Shown: in pieces, positions 53,443-61,827 of the stretch
How the letters are laid out: the number at the start of each line of letters is the position of its first letter
Numbering within the stretch: the first letter of the stretch is position 1
Assembly: GCA_963828285.1 (NCBI GenBank)
Contig: CAWHEB010000008.1
Location: 62,001 to 126,000 of the forward strand
From: DAIOEK01 sp963828285
Lineage (GTDB): Bacteria > Chloroflexota > Anaerolineae > Anaerolineales > Anaerolineaceae
Length of the DNA stretch: 64,000 nucleotides
Direction of reading: 5' to 3'
The notes under the pieces: model-generated
What the model was told of the DNA's origin: nothing
The model's database searches: none
The model's input: the letters and a program-made list of their open reading frames with translations, nothing else
Program-made: the position numbers and the translations under genes

Positions 53443-53747
53443 AGTCCATCGAAAAACATGTACCTTTTCCCGATGGGGACGGTGAACGCAAGATACGCAC
53501 GAATGCGGGAGTCCGCGGCATCATCGTGTTAGGTATAAGTTCAGGCTGGTTGTTGGAGACTAGAACAAAAAGTTATGCTATTAAGCGCCATGCAAAAATG
53601 GAGGCGCTTTTTGATTCTTGTGGCAAAATTATATAGTGATTGTAGGATTCTGCGGCACATACGGCAAGCAGTTTTCTGGCTTCAAGTTTTTCTTGTCCCA
53701 AGCATTGTCAACACCCACCCCATCCCCAGTAACGCAAACCGTTAGCC
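53443..53747 (+). repeat. spacer repeat F: DUF35 3' copy, terminator and attC-like right end
   Basis: Shares CCATCGAAAAA...CCCGATGG with spacer C. Bases 53481-53530 copy the DUF35 end, and TATAAGTTCAGGCTGGTTGTTGG corresponds to the codons for its C-terminus. A worn terminator AAGCGCC...GGCGCTT lies at 53585-53612. The right end is CCAGTAACGCAAACC then GTTAGCC (53741-53747). Confidence 0.7.
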
Positions 53748-53769
53748 GCCAACACTTTCGGAGGTATTT

Positions 53770-54797
53770 ATGCCACCCGATTTATGGTCACTATATACAA
53801 TTATGTTGAAAAGCCGTTTATATGAAGAAGCCATTGCAACACTTTGGCATAACGGTCTAATATCGGGGGAAATGCATCTTGGAACAGGCGAAGAAGCTAT
53901 CATCGCAGGCGTTGTTACCCAATTACGTGAAGGTGATGCCATGGCATTGGATCATCGCGGTACTGCGGCTTTGCTCATGCGCGGGGTAGACCCTATCCTT
54001 ATCCTGCGTGAGCTAATTGGTCATCCAGACGGGTTGTGTGGTGGCATGGGCGGGCATATGCACCTGTTCTCAAAAGAACACCTGGCCGCTTCTTCTGGGA
54101 TCGTCGGGCAGAAGGACCAACCGCGGCTGGTTTTGCACTATCAGCACAATACTCACACCCTGGTGCAGTTGCTGTCGCATTTTTCGGAGAGGGGGCAATG
54201 AACCAGGGTATGTTGATGGAATCGCTTAACCTCGCATCTGCTTGGAATTTACCTGTTTTATTTGTCTGTAAGAATGACGGCTGGGCAATAACCACTCAAT
54301 CCGAAAGAATGACCGGCGGGGAATTGAACTGTCGTGCACGCGGATTGGGAATTACCGCCGTTGATGTTGATGGCGGTAATATAATCGAGGTATGGGAAGC
54401 TTCACATGCAGCAATTGAACGCGCCCGTTCTGGTAATGGGTCTACTTTCCTAAACGCCCGATGCGTACATTTCGAAGGTCACTTTCTGGGATTCCAATTG
54501 ATACGGATGGTGCGTGATCCACTCAGAGAAATGCCTGGAATTGTTGTCCCTCTTACTAAATCATTTTTACAGCCTCGTGGGGGCACTTTTCGCGAACGCT
54601 TAGCAGGGTTGCAATTAGTACTTGGTTCAGTGCTTTCAACTTTACGCGATCCACGCCGGGACTTAGCAAATGACCCAGTACGACGTGTACGCATAACCTT
54701 ACAATCGGATTCTGCGCGCTTGCACGAGCTGGAAAACCAGGTGGAGAAAGAGGTAAGCAAGATGCTCTCTACCGCCCTGGCGGAGGTGCCATCATGA
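53770..54797 (+). CDS. 2-oxoacid dehydrogenase E1 component, alpha subunit (one indel)
   Basis: TPP-dependent decarboxylase subunit like AcoA/PdhA, about 342 residues. Features: GEMHLGTGEEAIIAGV, DHRGTAALLMRGVD, GGMGGHMHLFS, and the TPP motif FGEGAMNQGMLMESLNLASAWNLPVLFVCKND. The frame shifts near 54110, between ASSGIVG and AEGPTAAGFALSAQ; the span is one base short of a multiple of three. GGAGG precedes the ATG. The stop overlaps the beta-subunit ATG by four bases. No E2 or E3 gene is nearby. Confidence 0.87.
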
Positions 54798-55804
54798 GAA
54801 CCATGTTTTTTACCCAAGCCGTGGATAACGCTCTCGCCCAAGCCATGATTGATAATTCTCGTATTGTTCTTTTCGGTGAAGATATCCAGTTGTTGCGACG
54901 TAACCTACTCGTACGATTTGGTCCAAGACGCGTACGAGCTACTCCTATCAGCGAAAGTGCTTTTCTTGGGGTTGGCGTGGCCGCTGCAATGGCTGGTTTG
55001 CGGCCTGTCGTAGAATTTTATATGGTGGATTTCCTCGCAGTGTGCATGGATGCTCTACTCAACCATGCTGCCAAAGTCGAAGCTTTTTCAGGTGGAAAAT
55101 GGACCGCGCCCGTTGTAGTACGCGCACCTTGTGGCGGTGGCTACGGTGACGGTGGTCAACATGAACAATCCTTATGGGGTTGGTTGGCGCACATTCCGGG
55201 ACTTACCGTACTCGTTCCATCTACTCCGGCCGATGCAGGCGGCTTGATGCTAGCTGCTCTTCAGCATGATGGACCGGTTATCTTCCTTGAACACAAACTC
55301 CTATCAGAAACTTGGTTGGAGTTCCTTGGTTCAGGAGCACGACGTACAGTACAGTTTGATATTCCAGCCATGGGGGCAAAAGGTGCTGTGCCTAAAAAGT
55401 GGGAACCCATTCCCATCGGTAAAGCTGTCCTTCGCCGGGCAGGAGGCGATGTGACAATCGTCAGCGTGGGTGTAGGCGTACACCGCGCTCTAGAAGCCGC
55501 GCAAGCTCTTGAATTGGAAGGAATTTCAGTAAGTGTACTGGACTTGCGAACTGTCTCACCGCTGGACAAAACGGCAGTCTGTGATGCAGTAGCGCAGACT
55601 GGGCATCTACTTGTGGTGGACGAAGATTACGAAGGCTTTGGTCTCTCAGGTGAATTGTTAGCGGTCGTGTTGGAGGCTGGTATAAACTGCAAGTATGCTC
55701 GCATCTGTACACAGACAACCATCCCTTATGCACGTCAGATGGAAGACCATATTCTCCCCAACAAAACGCGCATCTGTGCTAGCGTTCGACAACTTATGCA
55801 GTGA
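54794..55804 (+). CDS. 2-oxoacid dehydrogenase E1 component, beta subunit
   Basis: A 336-residue transketolase-like subunit (AcoB/PdhB type): VLFGEDIQLL, TPISESAFLGVGVAAAMAGLRPVVEFYMVDFL, RAPCGGGYGDGGQHEQS, and the C-terminal domain VSVGVGVHRALEAAQALELEGISVSVLDLRTVSPLD and VVDEDYEGFGLSGE. It pairs with the alpha subunit to form an alpha2beta2 E1. Without E2/E3 it must share an acyltransferase encoded elsewhere, or work alone. Acetoin or pyruvate is the likeliest substrate. Confidence 0.9.
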   Translation: MRTMFFTQAVDNALAQAMIDNSRIVLFGEDIQLLRRNLLVRFGPRRVRATPISESAFLGVGVAAAMAGLRPVVEFYMVDFLAVCMDALLNHAAKVEAFSGGKWTAPVVVRAPCGGGYGDGGQHEQSLWGWLAHIPGLTVLVPSTPADAGGLMLAALQHDGPVIFLEHKLLSETWLEFLGSGARRTVQFDIPAMGAKGAVPKKWEPIPIGKAVLRRAGGDVTIVSVGVGVHRALEAAQALELEGISVSVLDLRTVSPLDKTAVCDAVAQTGHLLVVDEDYEGFGLSGELLAVVLEAGINCKYARICTQTTIPYARQMEDHILPNKTRICASVRQLMQ

Positions 55805-55830
55805 TTGTCAAAAACTTGGAAAGAAAACGA

Positions 55831-56147
55831 CGGCTAACAATGGGTAGCAATTAAAGCCGCAAAAAGCGCGCACAACTGAACACAGGCGTTATAGATCTAC
55901 ACTCTCAAATCTGCCGCGCGGACCGAGTCGCATATACGAATATAAGTTCAGGTCGGTTGTTGGAGCGTAGAAAATCATAATTATTGAAGCGCCATCCCGT
56001 AATGGGAAGGCGGTTTTTATTGCACAATGATGGCTGGTTTGTATAATAAATGTAGTGGGATGGGATACAAAATTTCAATATCTAAGTAGATCTTCTTATA
56101 CATAGAAACATAACCCACCCACACCTGGGTAAAGCAAACCGTTAGGC
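55831..56147 (+). repeat. spacer repeat G: DUF35 stop-region copy, terminator, promoter and attC-like right end
   Basis: Left GGCTAACAATGGG. Bases 55938-55970 (TATAAGTTCAGGTCGGTTGTTGG) are the worn DUF35 C-terminal codons. The terminator is at 55996-56018, a promoter at 56020, and the block to 56147 parallels spacer B. The right end ACCTGGGTAAAGCAAACC ends in an exact GTTAGGC core (56141-56147). There is no gene in it. Confidence 0.8.
56020..56047 (+). promoter_or_regulatory. promoter in spacer repeat G
   Basis: TTGCAC (56020-56025), 16-base spacer, TATAAT (56042-56047), immediately after the repeat terminator, as in spacers B and C. Confidence 0.6.
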
Positions 56148-56182
56148 GGGTTAGCGAAACCATATGATATGCATAGATAATG

Positions 56183-56698
56183 ATGAAAATTATTGAGAAC
56201 TCACGCGGTTGTCTCAGACTAAGTAATACCGATTTATTTGGTGTAAATGGGGATTCGTAGCTGCAATTGTTGTATTGTTGTTGGGTGGGATTTTCATTGC
56301 AGTCAAGATTATTCGTCCCGCTTGCTGGTCAGGAGTTGGTATTGCCTGTTTTCTACTATTCATGTTAATCAGAGAACTTCCTCGATCTTTTGAAAATAAT
56401 TTTGGTTGACCGTAACAGCGAGCAGTTTAAAGTAATAAAACATCCATGGCTCGGAAAACAACAATCACAGCAGTATCCCTTGCAGGATATTATGGAAGTC
56501 AGATTAGTTCAGAGGAAATCTCCTAGAAACTATCCAGGGCATGACTACATTGATGATGAGAACATGCATGTCGACCCTCCTGAGTACGATGTCGAGTTAG
56601 GAATGCGGTCAGGAATTACGTTGATGATCTATGGAGCCGCTCATCTTGCGGGGTTGATTGCAGAGTTTCTCAAATTACCCCTTGCGTCACCGAGGTGA
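56183..56698 (+). pseudogene. small membrane protein gene with broken frame
   Basis: Reads MKIIENSRGCLRLSNTDLFGV, then in another frame KWGFVAAIVVLLLGGIFIAV (membrane helix) and WSGVGIACFLLFMLIREL (second helix), then in a third NLVLVDRNSEQFKVIKHPWLG to the end at 56698. Two indels (about 56255 and 56392) break it. Assembly error or decay cannot be separated. The family is not recognised. Confidence 0.6.
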
Positions 56699-56705
56699 AA
56701 AAAAC

Positions 56706-56891
56706 CGCCCTACACTGCGTGCAGCCGCCTTGGGGTCTTGCAGGTCACCTGCACTGCACCAAGCACAGTGCGGTGCAAGTGTTGCGCGGGCGGCGTTTTG
56801 CAACATTTCGCGTAGCGTGGCTTCGAGATTTTAGACTATCGAAGCAGTATTCACGCCCGTCCCACCCACAGATAAACGCAGGACATTAGGC
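56706..56891 (+). repeat. long attC-like site
   Basis: Left CGCCCTACACTGCGTGCAGCCG, a worn left core; inner hairpin CTGCACTGCACC...GGTGCAAGTGTTG nearly identical to that at 43688; the right part is CCCACCCACAGATAAACGCAG then ATTAGGC. About 186 bases, the longest such site here. Confidence 0.62.
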
Positions 56892-56905
56892 AGATTGGAG
56901 AGTTT

Positions 56906-57436
56906 GTGATGATGGGAATTTCTTACACTGGGCGTCGAGATCCGCGATTTGTAGCCATTCGTCGCGGCGGAGACGCTTGGATGATTCGCAACATCGTTTA
57001 CTCGCTATCTGGGCTGCTGACTGCGCAGAACATGTTCTTGTTCACTTTTGCTCGCAATATCCAGAAGATGACCGACCGCGACGCGCAATAGAGCAAGCAC
57101 GTGCATGGTCACGTGGTGAAATCTCAATGACACAGGCTCGCGAAGCAGCGTATGCGGCTCATGATGCTGCTGAAAAATGCGACTGGCGCCGCACGTGAGG
57201 CAGCTCGTGCGGCTGGTCACGCAGTGGCAACTGCACACATGGCAGATCACGAACTGGGTGCTGCTGCTTATGCCATCAGGGCAGTTCGCGCCGCATCACC
57301 CCCTGATAAACGCGATGAGGCAGGGCGAATCGAGTGTCAATGGCAAAGCGTGCGACTTCCAGATGCGATCCGTGCCCTTGTGCTTTCTGATGAAGATATT
57401 CGTAATCGCAAGTTCTGGTCGCTTTTCCAATGCTGA
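56906..57436 (+). CDS. putative immunity protein, Imm-5-like (two indels)
   Basis: About 176 residues if two indels are allowed (near 56965-56985 and 57165-57185). The parts read DPRFVAIRRGGDAW, then HRLLAIWAADCAEHVL, PRRAIEQARAWSRGEISM and REAAYAAHDAAEK, then GAAREAARAAGHAVATAHMADHELGAAAYAIRA. This is the pattern I know from Imm-5-type putative immunity proteins of bacterial toxin systems. No toxin gene is adjacent. The net length is a multiple of three, so errors compensate. Confidence 0.6.
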
Positions 57437-57460
57437 GGAGTTAGGTGCTAATCTATATTT

Positions 57461-57628
57461 GCCCAACACAGCGTCCCGCAAAATCATCGGGATGATATGC
57501 ACCCGACGGGTGAGATCCTGTGGCGTTTTCAAGCATTTCGCGAAGCGTGGCTTTGGGTTTTTCCTACTCCCAAGCTGAGTCCACGGCTATCCCCAGCGCT
57601 ATGCTCCATGAACACAAACCGTAAAGTA
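57461..57628 (+). repeat. attC-like site after the Imm-5-like cassette
   Basis: Exact left core GCCCAAC (57461-57467), then CGTCCCGCAAAATCATCGGG shared with 50316. The right half has GGGTTTTTCCTACTCCC and CCGAACC-like AACACAAACCGTAAAGTA, so the right core is worn. Confidence 0.62.
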
Positions 57629-57963
57629 TCCACTTTCGCCTGCAACCCGCGTACCGAGTCGTATGTACGGGTAACTGATCTTCATTTGTGTGTCATAACA
57701 GGCATGCTGATTACTTGTGCCTGGAAACTCGCCTTAGTTTATTTGAATTAATAATAGATCTCAAAGTCAATTTCTTGATGAACATGCCATATATAAATTG
57801 GGATAAGATAAATTCAAGCAAATAGGCTTACTCACCTTACATTTCCATAACCTACCACTTCAACGATACGGATGTGTACTAAAAACTCAAGGTGCAACTC
57901 CTGGTGGCTTTTTTCGTATCAGATATGATAGATCTATCTTAAAAAGAAACGGGGTTCCAAATC
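57629..57963 (+). other. 335-base gap with a worn spacer trace
   Basis: CGCGTACCGAGTCGTATGTA (57648-57667) parallels segments of spacers D and G, so it may be the remnant of another repeat. The remainder is AT-rich. I see no gene; a weak CTCAAGGTGCAACTCCTGGTGGC stretch is not a good terminator. Confidence 0.4.
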
Positions 57964-58806
57964 ATGGCGGATTCAAAATCAGGCTCGCTGCGCACTTTCG
58001 TCATTTTGACATACTTGCTCTTCTGGGTTTTGTTAGCCATTACCGGTTTGACTGTGTATCTAAAAGCACCCGGTATCGTTCAAACAATCATGCAAAATGT
58101 GTGTGCCTGGACATCCACATTTGTTCTCCTGATCTGGTTTCGGAAGTTTTATCCCAATGAAACCCTGAAAGGATTTCTCCGAAAGCAATTTCCAAAAACA
58201 TCCGCTTCGAATTTCATCATTCCCACGATCATTCAAATTTTTATCTTCGCCATTGCTGTTGTAAGCTTTTTCTATTTGAACAATAAACTTTTGCAAAACG
58301 CAACCTTTATTAAACCCAGTGCAATCCTACCCATGCTCTTTATCTTCATTACCTCTGGTCCCATGGGAGAGGAACTTGGCTGGCGGGCATACGCGTTAAA
58401 TGAATTTCAAAAGAAATACAGTCCCCTGGTTTCCTCTTTGTTCATCGGAGTGTTATGGGGTTTTTGGCATTTCCCATTATGGATCATCACAGGTCTGACT
58501 GGAGTGGACCTGCTTATTTACAGCGCATCGTTCATGCTCGGCGTCATCAGTTTTTCTGTCTTTGTCACATATTTTTATAATCAGAAGAAGAATATTCTTG
58601 TCGCGGTATGGATTCATTTCCTCTTTAACATTTTGCTGCAAATTGTAATCATTGAAGATTACAAATTCCTTCTCTATGTCTCAGTCATGTACCTGATCTC
58701 TTCCATTAGCATCGTTTTCATCAAACGAAAAGAGATGCTATATTCACCACTTGAAGAGGTTAACAATCAATTGTGTCCGAATCGGCTTTGTAATCAGGCA
58801 ACATGA
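57964..58806 (+). CDS. CPBP-family intramembrane metalloprotease (first of two)
   Basis: A 280-residue membrane protein with about seven helices. Motif 1 is EELGWRAYAL (EExxxR, about residue 138), motif 2 GFWHFPLWI (FxxxH type, about 165), motif 3 WIHFLFNILLQ (HxxxN/D type, about 215). All putative zinc ligands are present. Bacterial CPBP proteins are linked to bacteriocin processing or self-immunity; here no bacteriocin gene is visible. It lies at the right end of the repeat array. Confidence 0.88.
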   Translation: MADSKSGSLRTFVILTYLLFWVLLAITGLTVYLKAPGIVQTIMQNVCAWTSTFVLLIWFRKFYPNETLKGFLRKQFPKTSASNFIIPTIIQIFIFAIAVVSFFYLNNKLLQNATFIKPSAILPMLFIFITSGPMGEELGWRAYALNEFQKKYSPLVSSLFIGVLWGFWHFPLWIITGLTGVDLLIYSASFMLGVISFSVFVTYFYNQKKNILVAVWIHFLFNILLQIVIIEDYKFLLYVSVMYLISSISIVFIKRKEMLYSPLEEVNNQLCPNRLCNQAT

Positions 58807-58908
58807 TTTTGCTGATTGGATAAATACTCACATGATCTCCAGCGGAAACCGATCCGTATGTGCCGAATTTCGAATAACCGGTGATGTAATGTTTTTCTGG
58901 TGAAAATC

Positions 58909-58942
58909 AAAACGCCCTCCTAAATCGGAAGGCGTTTTTTTT
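58909..58942 (+). terminator. terminator after the first CPBP gene
   Basis: Stem AAAACGCC / GGCGTTTT with inner CTCC/GGAA partly paired and a T run. It is a distant member of the DUF35-terminator family. The rest of the 58807-59108 gap contains no gene that I recognise. Confidence 0.7.
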
Positions 58943-59108
58943 GTAGGGGATATTTTTGATTTATATATAATTGATACAAATGAGTGAGGATATTTGCAGA
59001 CTTGCTAATCAGAACGGACTCCGTTTTGGTCTGTAAACCTGGCCGCATGTAAGTTAATCTAACAGGATGAGTTTGTGAAACAAACCGAATACTAATCAAG
59101 GAGGTCTG

Positions 59109-59873
59109 GTGGAGACGATGAAGCAACATACTCCCGTTCAATCGATCCTTTTGCACTTGCTTCCGGGCTTGATCATACTTGGTTCAATCTTGCTTTTCTC
59201 ACAACCATTTTTCTCGCGAGTGTTAGGTTTAGACGTGAATCTCAGCCCAGTTTTGGGTTATCTTCTGGGTTTGCTTTTTGGTTTGTTACCTGTTCTGTTA
59301 GGAATACTTCTTATAGCCGGAAAAAAAGAAACAGGGAAATATTCCATCTATAAGGTCATAAGTTATACAGATAAGAACAGGTTGCTGGATTATTTTTTGT
59401 ATGTTCCTGGGCTGATTCTATATTTCCTCGTGTTATTTGTTTTCATTGCACCCATAATTCAACCTTATCTAATTCGTACCTTTTTTAGCTGGTGGCCAGA
59501 ACAGTATAATTTTCAATTGCTCTTACAAAATCCAACAACATTAGCGGGATTTAAAGGAATTAACATACTTATCCTGATGTATATTTTGCTCAGTTGTATA
59601 TCCGGACCGTTCGTGGAAGAGTTGTATTTCCGTGGTTATCTTCTACCAAGAATGGAAGGATACGCCGGAAAGTGGGCGCCATTTCTAAATACGACCTTGT
59701 TTTCCATCTATCACTTTTTTTCTCCTTGGGAAAACCTGATCCGAATTGCGGCATCTTACCCATTGGTCTATCTGGTATGGAATAAAAAAGATATCCGTTT
59801 TGGAATTCTGGTTCACGTTCTGGTTAATACTATTGGGGGGATGGCTGTCGTCTTCATGATTTCAACAAAGTGA
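59109..59873 (+). CDS. CPBP-family intramembrane protease-like protein (second of two)
   Basis: A 254-residue membrane protein. EELYFRGYLLP (about residue 172) is motif 1, SIYHFFSPWEN motif 2, and VHVLVNTIGG motif 3. GTG at 59109 has AAGGAGG five bases upstream and is preferred over the ATG three codons later. Diverged from the other CPBP protein 300 bases upstream, so not a recent duplication. It appears intact. Confidence 0.85.
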   Translation: METMKQHTPVQSILLHLLPGLIILGSILLFSQPFFSRVLGLDVNLSPVLGYLLGLLFGLLPVLLGILLIAGKKETGKYSIYKVISYTDKNRLLDYFLYVPGLILYFLVLFVFIAPIIQPYLIRTFFSWWPEQYNFQLLLQNPTTLAGFKGINILILMYILLSCISGPFVEELYFRGYLLPRMEGYAGKWAPFLNTTLFSIYHFFSPWENLIRIAASYPLVYLVWNKKDIRFGILVHVLVNTIGGMAVVFMISTK

Positions 59874-60485
59874 CAAGGCTGGCACTTCGTCTCGCCGGGC
59901 GTGGATGATCCGTGGGCTGCCGCCAAGTCAGAGCGAATCCTATTCAACACTAAGAGCCAGATGGATCCTAGCTGACGAAGGCGATCCGGATGTCAAAGTG
60001 AACACAGTGGAAATCGAATTCATGCTCGAAAGCGTCAACCAACCCGGTCTCGCTTTCTATTGCCGACCATCAGCAGATCGATTCAGATCGAAACAATAGA
60101 TAAAGCTGGGGAAAATCGGTTATACACTACTTTTGCTAACTCTTACAATCTGGTCTTTTGACGAATACATCATCTTAGGAGACCGATGAACAGCGAAACC
60201 CTTTGAAATATCCTTACCATCATTGAAATCGTCCTCACGGCAACGGTCCATCCTACTTCAGCTATTCATCCCAACCGGCATCACTTCGGGGATGGTCGTC
60301 ATTGCACTGCGAACACATCCGTACACTTCGCCTGGGGTGATCCGCAAACGTTCGTGTGGTATTACCCAATTAATAAAACTTTGTCAAACAAAGAGATGTA
60401 TAATGCAGCTTATTCCCAAAGTATTTAGCTGTAAATACGAAAATCTGTTATTAAACCAACTCCATATCCTGAAAAAGGAAAGACC
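59874..60485 (+). other. 612-base gap with probable gene remnants
   Basis: Two pieces look protein-like though neither has a start or a recognised family: 59905-60099 (DEGDPDVKVNTVEIEFMLES, preceded in another frame by GWHFVSPGVDDPW) and about 60206-60428 (HFGDGRHCTANTSVHFAWGD, then PQTFVWYYPINKTL). They may be parts of decayed genes. No promoter or terminator is clear. Confidence 0.4.
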
Positions 60486-61490
60486 ATGATACGAAAATCT
60501 CGACGTGATTTGCTAAAAATTATGGGTCTTGGTGCAGGAGGAATTTTCTTACAACAGGTGTTGGCTGCTTGCGGAAGAAGACCATCACTGGATGATGCTG
60601 TTCTTCCGGGTTCGGTGACCAACTCTGCTGATGCCACACCTACCATGGTCAAGGCGACAGCCACACCCTATAACGGACCAGATCTCGTGGTGGTTCGGGA
60701 CGGAGAACCTGAACTACTGGTTCAAAAAGCACTTGAAGCTTTGGGGGGGATCGGCAGATTCGTTCAACCCGGTGCAAAGGTAGTGATAAAGCCTAACATC
60801 TGCATTTCGTATCACACCTATGAATATGCATCTACCACCAACCCATGGGTGGTTGGAGCACTGGTGAAATTGTGTCTGGAAGCTGGCGCCAGGAGCGTCA
60901 AAGTGCTGGACTATCCTTTCAGCGGCACATCTGATCGTGCCTATATAGAAAGCGGAATTCAGGAGCAGGTGGAGGCAGCGGGTGGAGAGATGGAAGTGAT
61001 TACCCAGCTGAAATTTGTCCCTGTTGACATTCCCAATGCGGTGATGTTGAAGAATGTGAAAGCTTACCAGGATGCCTTGGATGCGGATGTATTGATCAAC
61101 GTGCCAATTGCCAAACATCACAGCCTCGCACGTCTTACCCTGGGTATGAAAAACCTGATGGGATTGTTGTCCAGTCGTCAATCATTACACTCCAGCCTGG
61201 GTGATTGTTTGTCAGATCTGGTCATACTGTTCAAACCCACGTTGACAGTGGTGGATGCTGTGCGGATCCTGACAGCTAATGGACCAACCGGCGGCAATCT
61301 GGATGATGTGAAGAAACTGGATACCATCATCGTGAGCCCGGATATCGTCGCTGCAGACAGTTACGCAACCCGCCTGTTCGATCTGACCCCTGCTGATATT
61401 TCCTCTATCAAGACAGCCATGGAGAGAGGGATCGGGCGCGGAGATTTAGAGAACCTCAAGATCGAGGAATATTCCCTGAAGTCTGGATAA
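60486..61490 (+). CDS. DUF362 protein, Tat-type lipoprotein
   Basis: A 334-residue exported protein. The N-terminus RRDLLKIMGLGAGG is a twin-arginine signal and LAAC (about residues 24-27) a lipobox, so it is probably folded in the cytoplasm with a cofactor and anchored outside. The DUF362 core includes KVVIKPNICISYH (about 98), GARSVKVLDYPFSG, and INVPIAKHHSLARLTLGMKNLMG (about 200). DUF362 proteins are often linked to iron-sulfur or unknown redox proteins. AAAGGAAAGACC precedes the ATG. Confidence 0.85.
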   Translation: MIRKSRRDLLKIMGLGAGGIFLQQVLAACGRRPSLDDAVLPGSVTNSADATPTMVKATATPYNGPDLVVVRDGEPELLVQKALEALGGIGRFVQPGAKVVIKPNICISYHTYEYASTTNPWVVGALVKLCLEAGARSVKVLDYPFSGTSDRAYIESGIQEQVEAAGGEMEVITQLKFVPVDIPNAVMLKNVKAYQDALDADVLINVPIAKHHSLARLTLGMKNLMGLLSSRQSLHSSLGDCLSDLVILFKPTLTVVDAVRILTANGPTGGNLDDVKKLDTIIVSPDIVAADSYATRLFDLTPADISSIKTAMERGIGRGDLENLKIEEYSLKSG

Positions 61491-61827
61491 AATGACAATG
61501 AAGAAGCTAATTAACCTACCTGCTCTCGTCCTTTGTCGCCGATCGTCCGCAGATGGATGAAGAGCAATCCGCGAATTAGTGTATAAATAAATAGCAGTGT
61601 TTTTATGTTTCAGTAAAGTGGGGTGGATTTCCTGTCAACTCTACTCGTGGCAGCTTTTACAATATGCCGGTCTTTCCTCGTCCATTTTCGAACAGTATCC
61701 ACAGAGTGACCATCAGCAATCACTGACCCCAGGGGAAAATCCACATTGATCCCACACTTCTTGCTCCACAAACATAATGCGGATGGCAGTCATAAGATCC
61801 TGATCTCATGATGCACAGGAATATAAG
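61491..61827 (+). other. 337-base gap without a recognised gene
   Basis: A 22-codon frame starts just after the DUF362 stop (MTMKKLINLPALVLC) and may be a broken start of a following gene. Otherwise I see no coding pattern, repeat or terminator. Confidence 0.4.

Noticed and set aside
53770..55804. Complete pyruvate dehydrogenase operon
   Set aside because: No E2 or E3 gene follows; spacer repeats close the cassette on both sides.
38785..56147. CRISPR array
   Set aside because: The repeats are long, worn, 1-4 kb apart and separated by genes, not 25-40 base repeats with regular short spacers. No cas gene is present.
61491..61827. 4Fe-4S protein expected beside DUF362
   Set aside because: I looked for cysteine clusters after the DUF362 gene and found no convincing coding frame.
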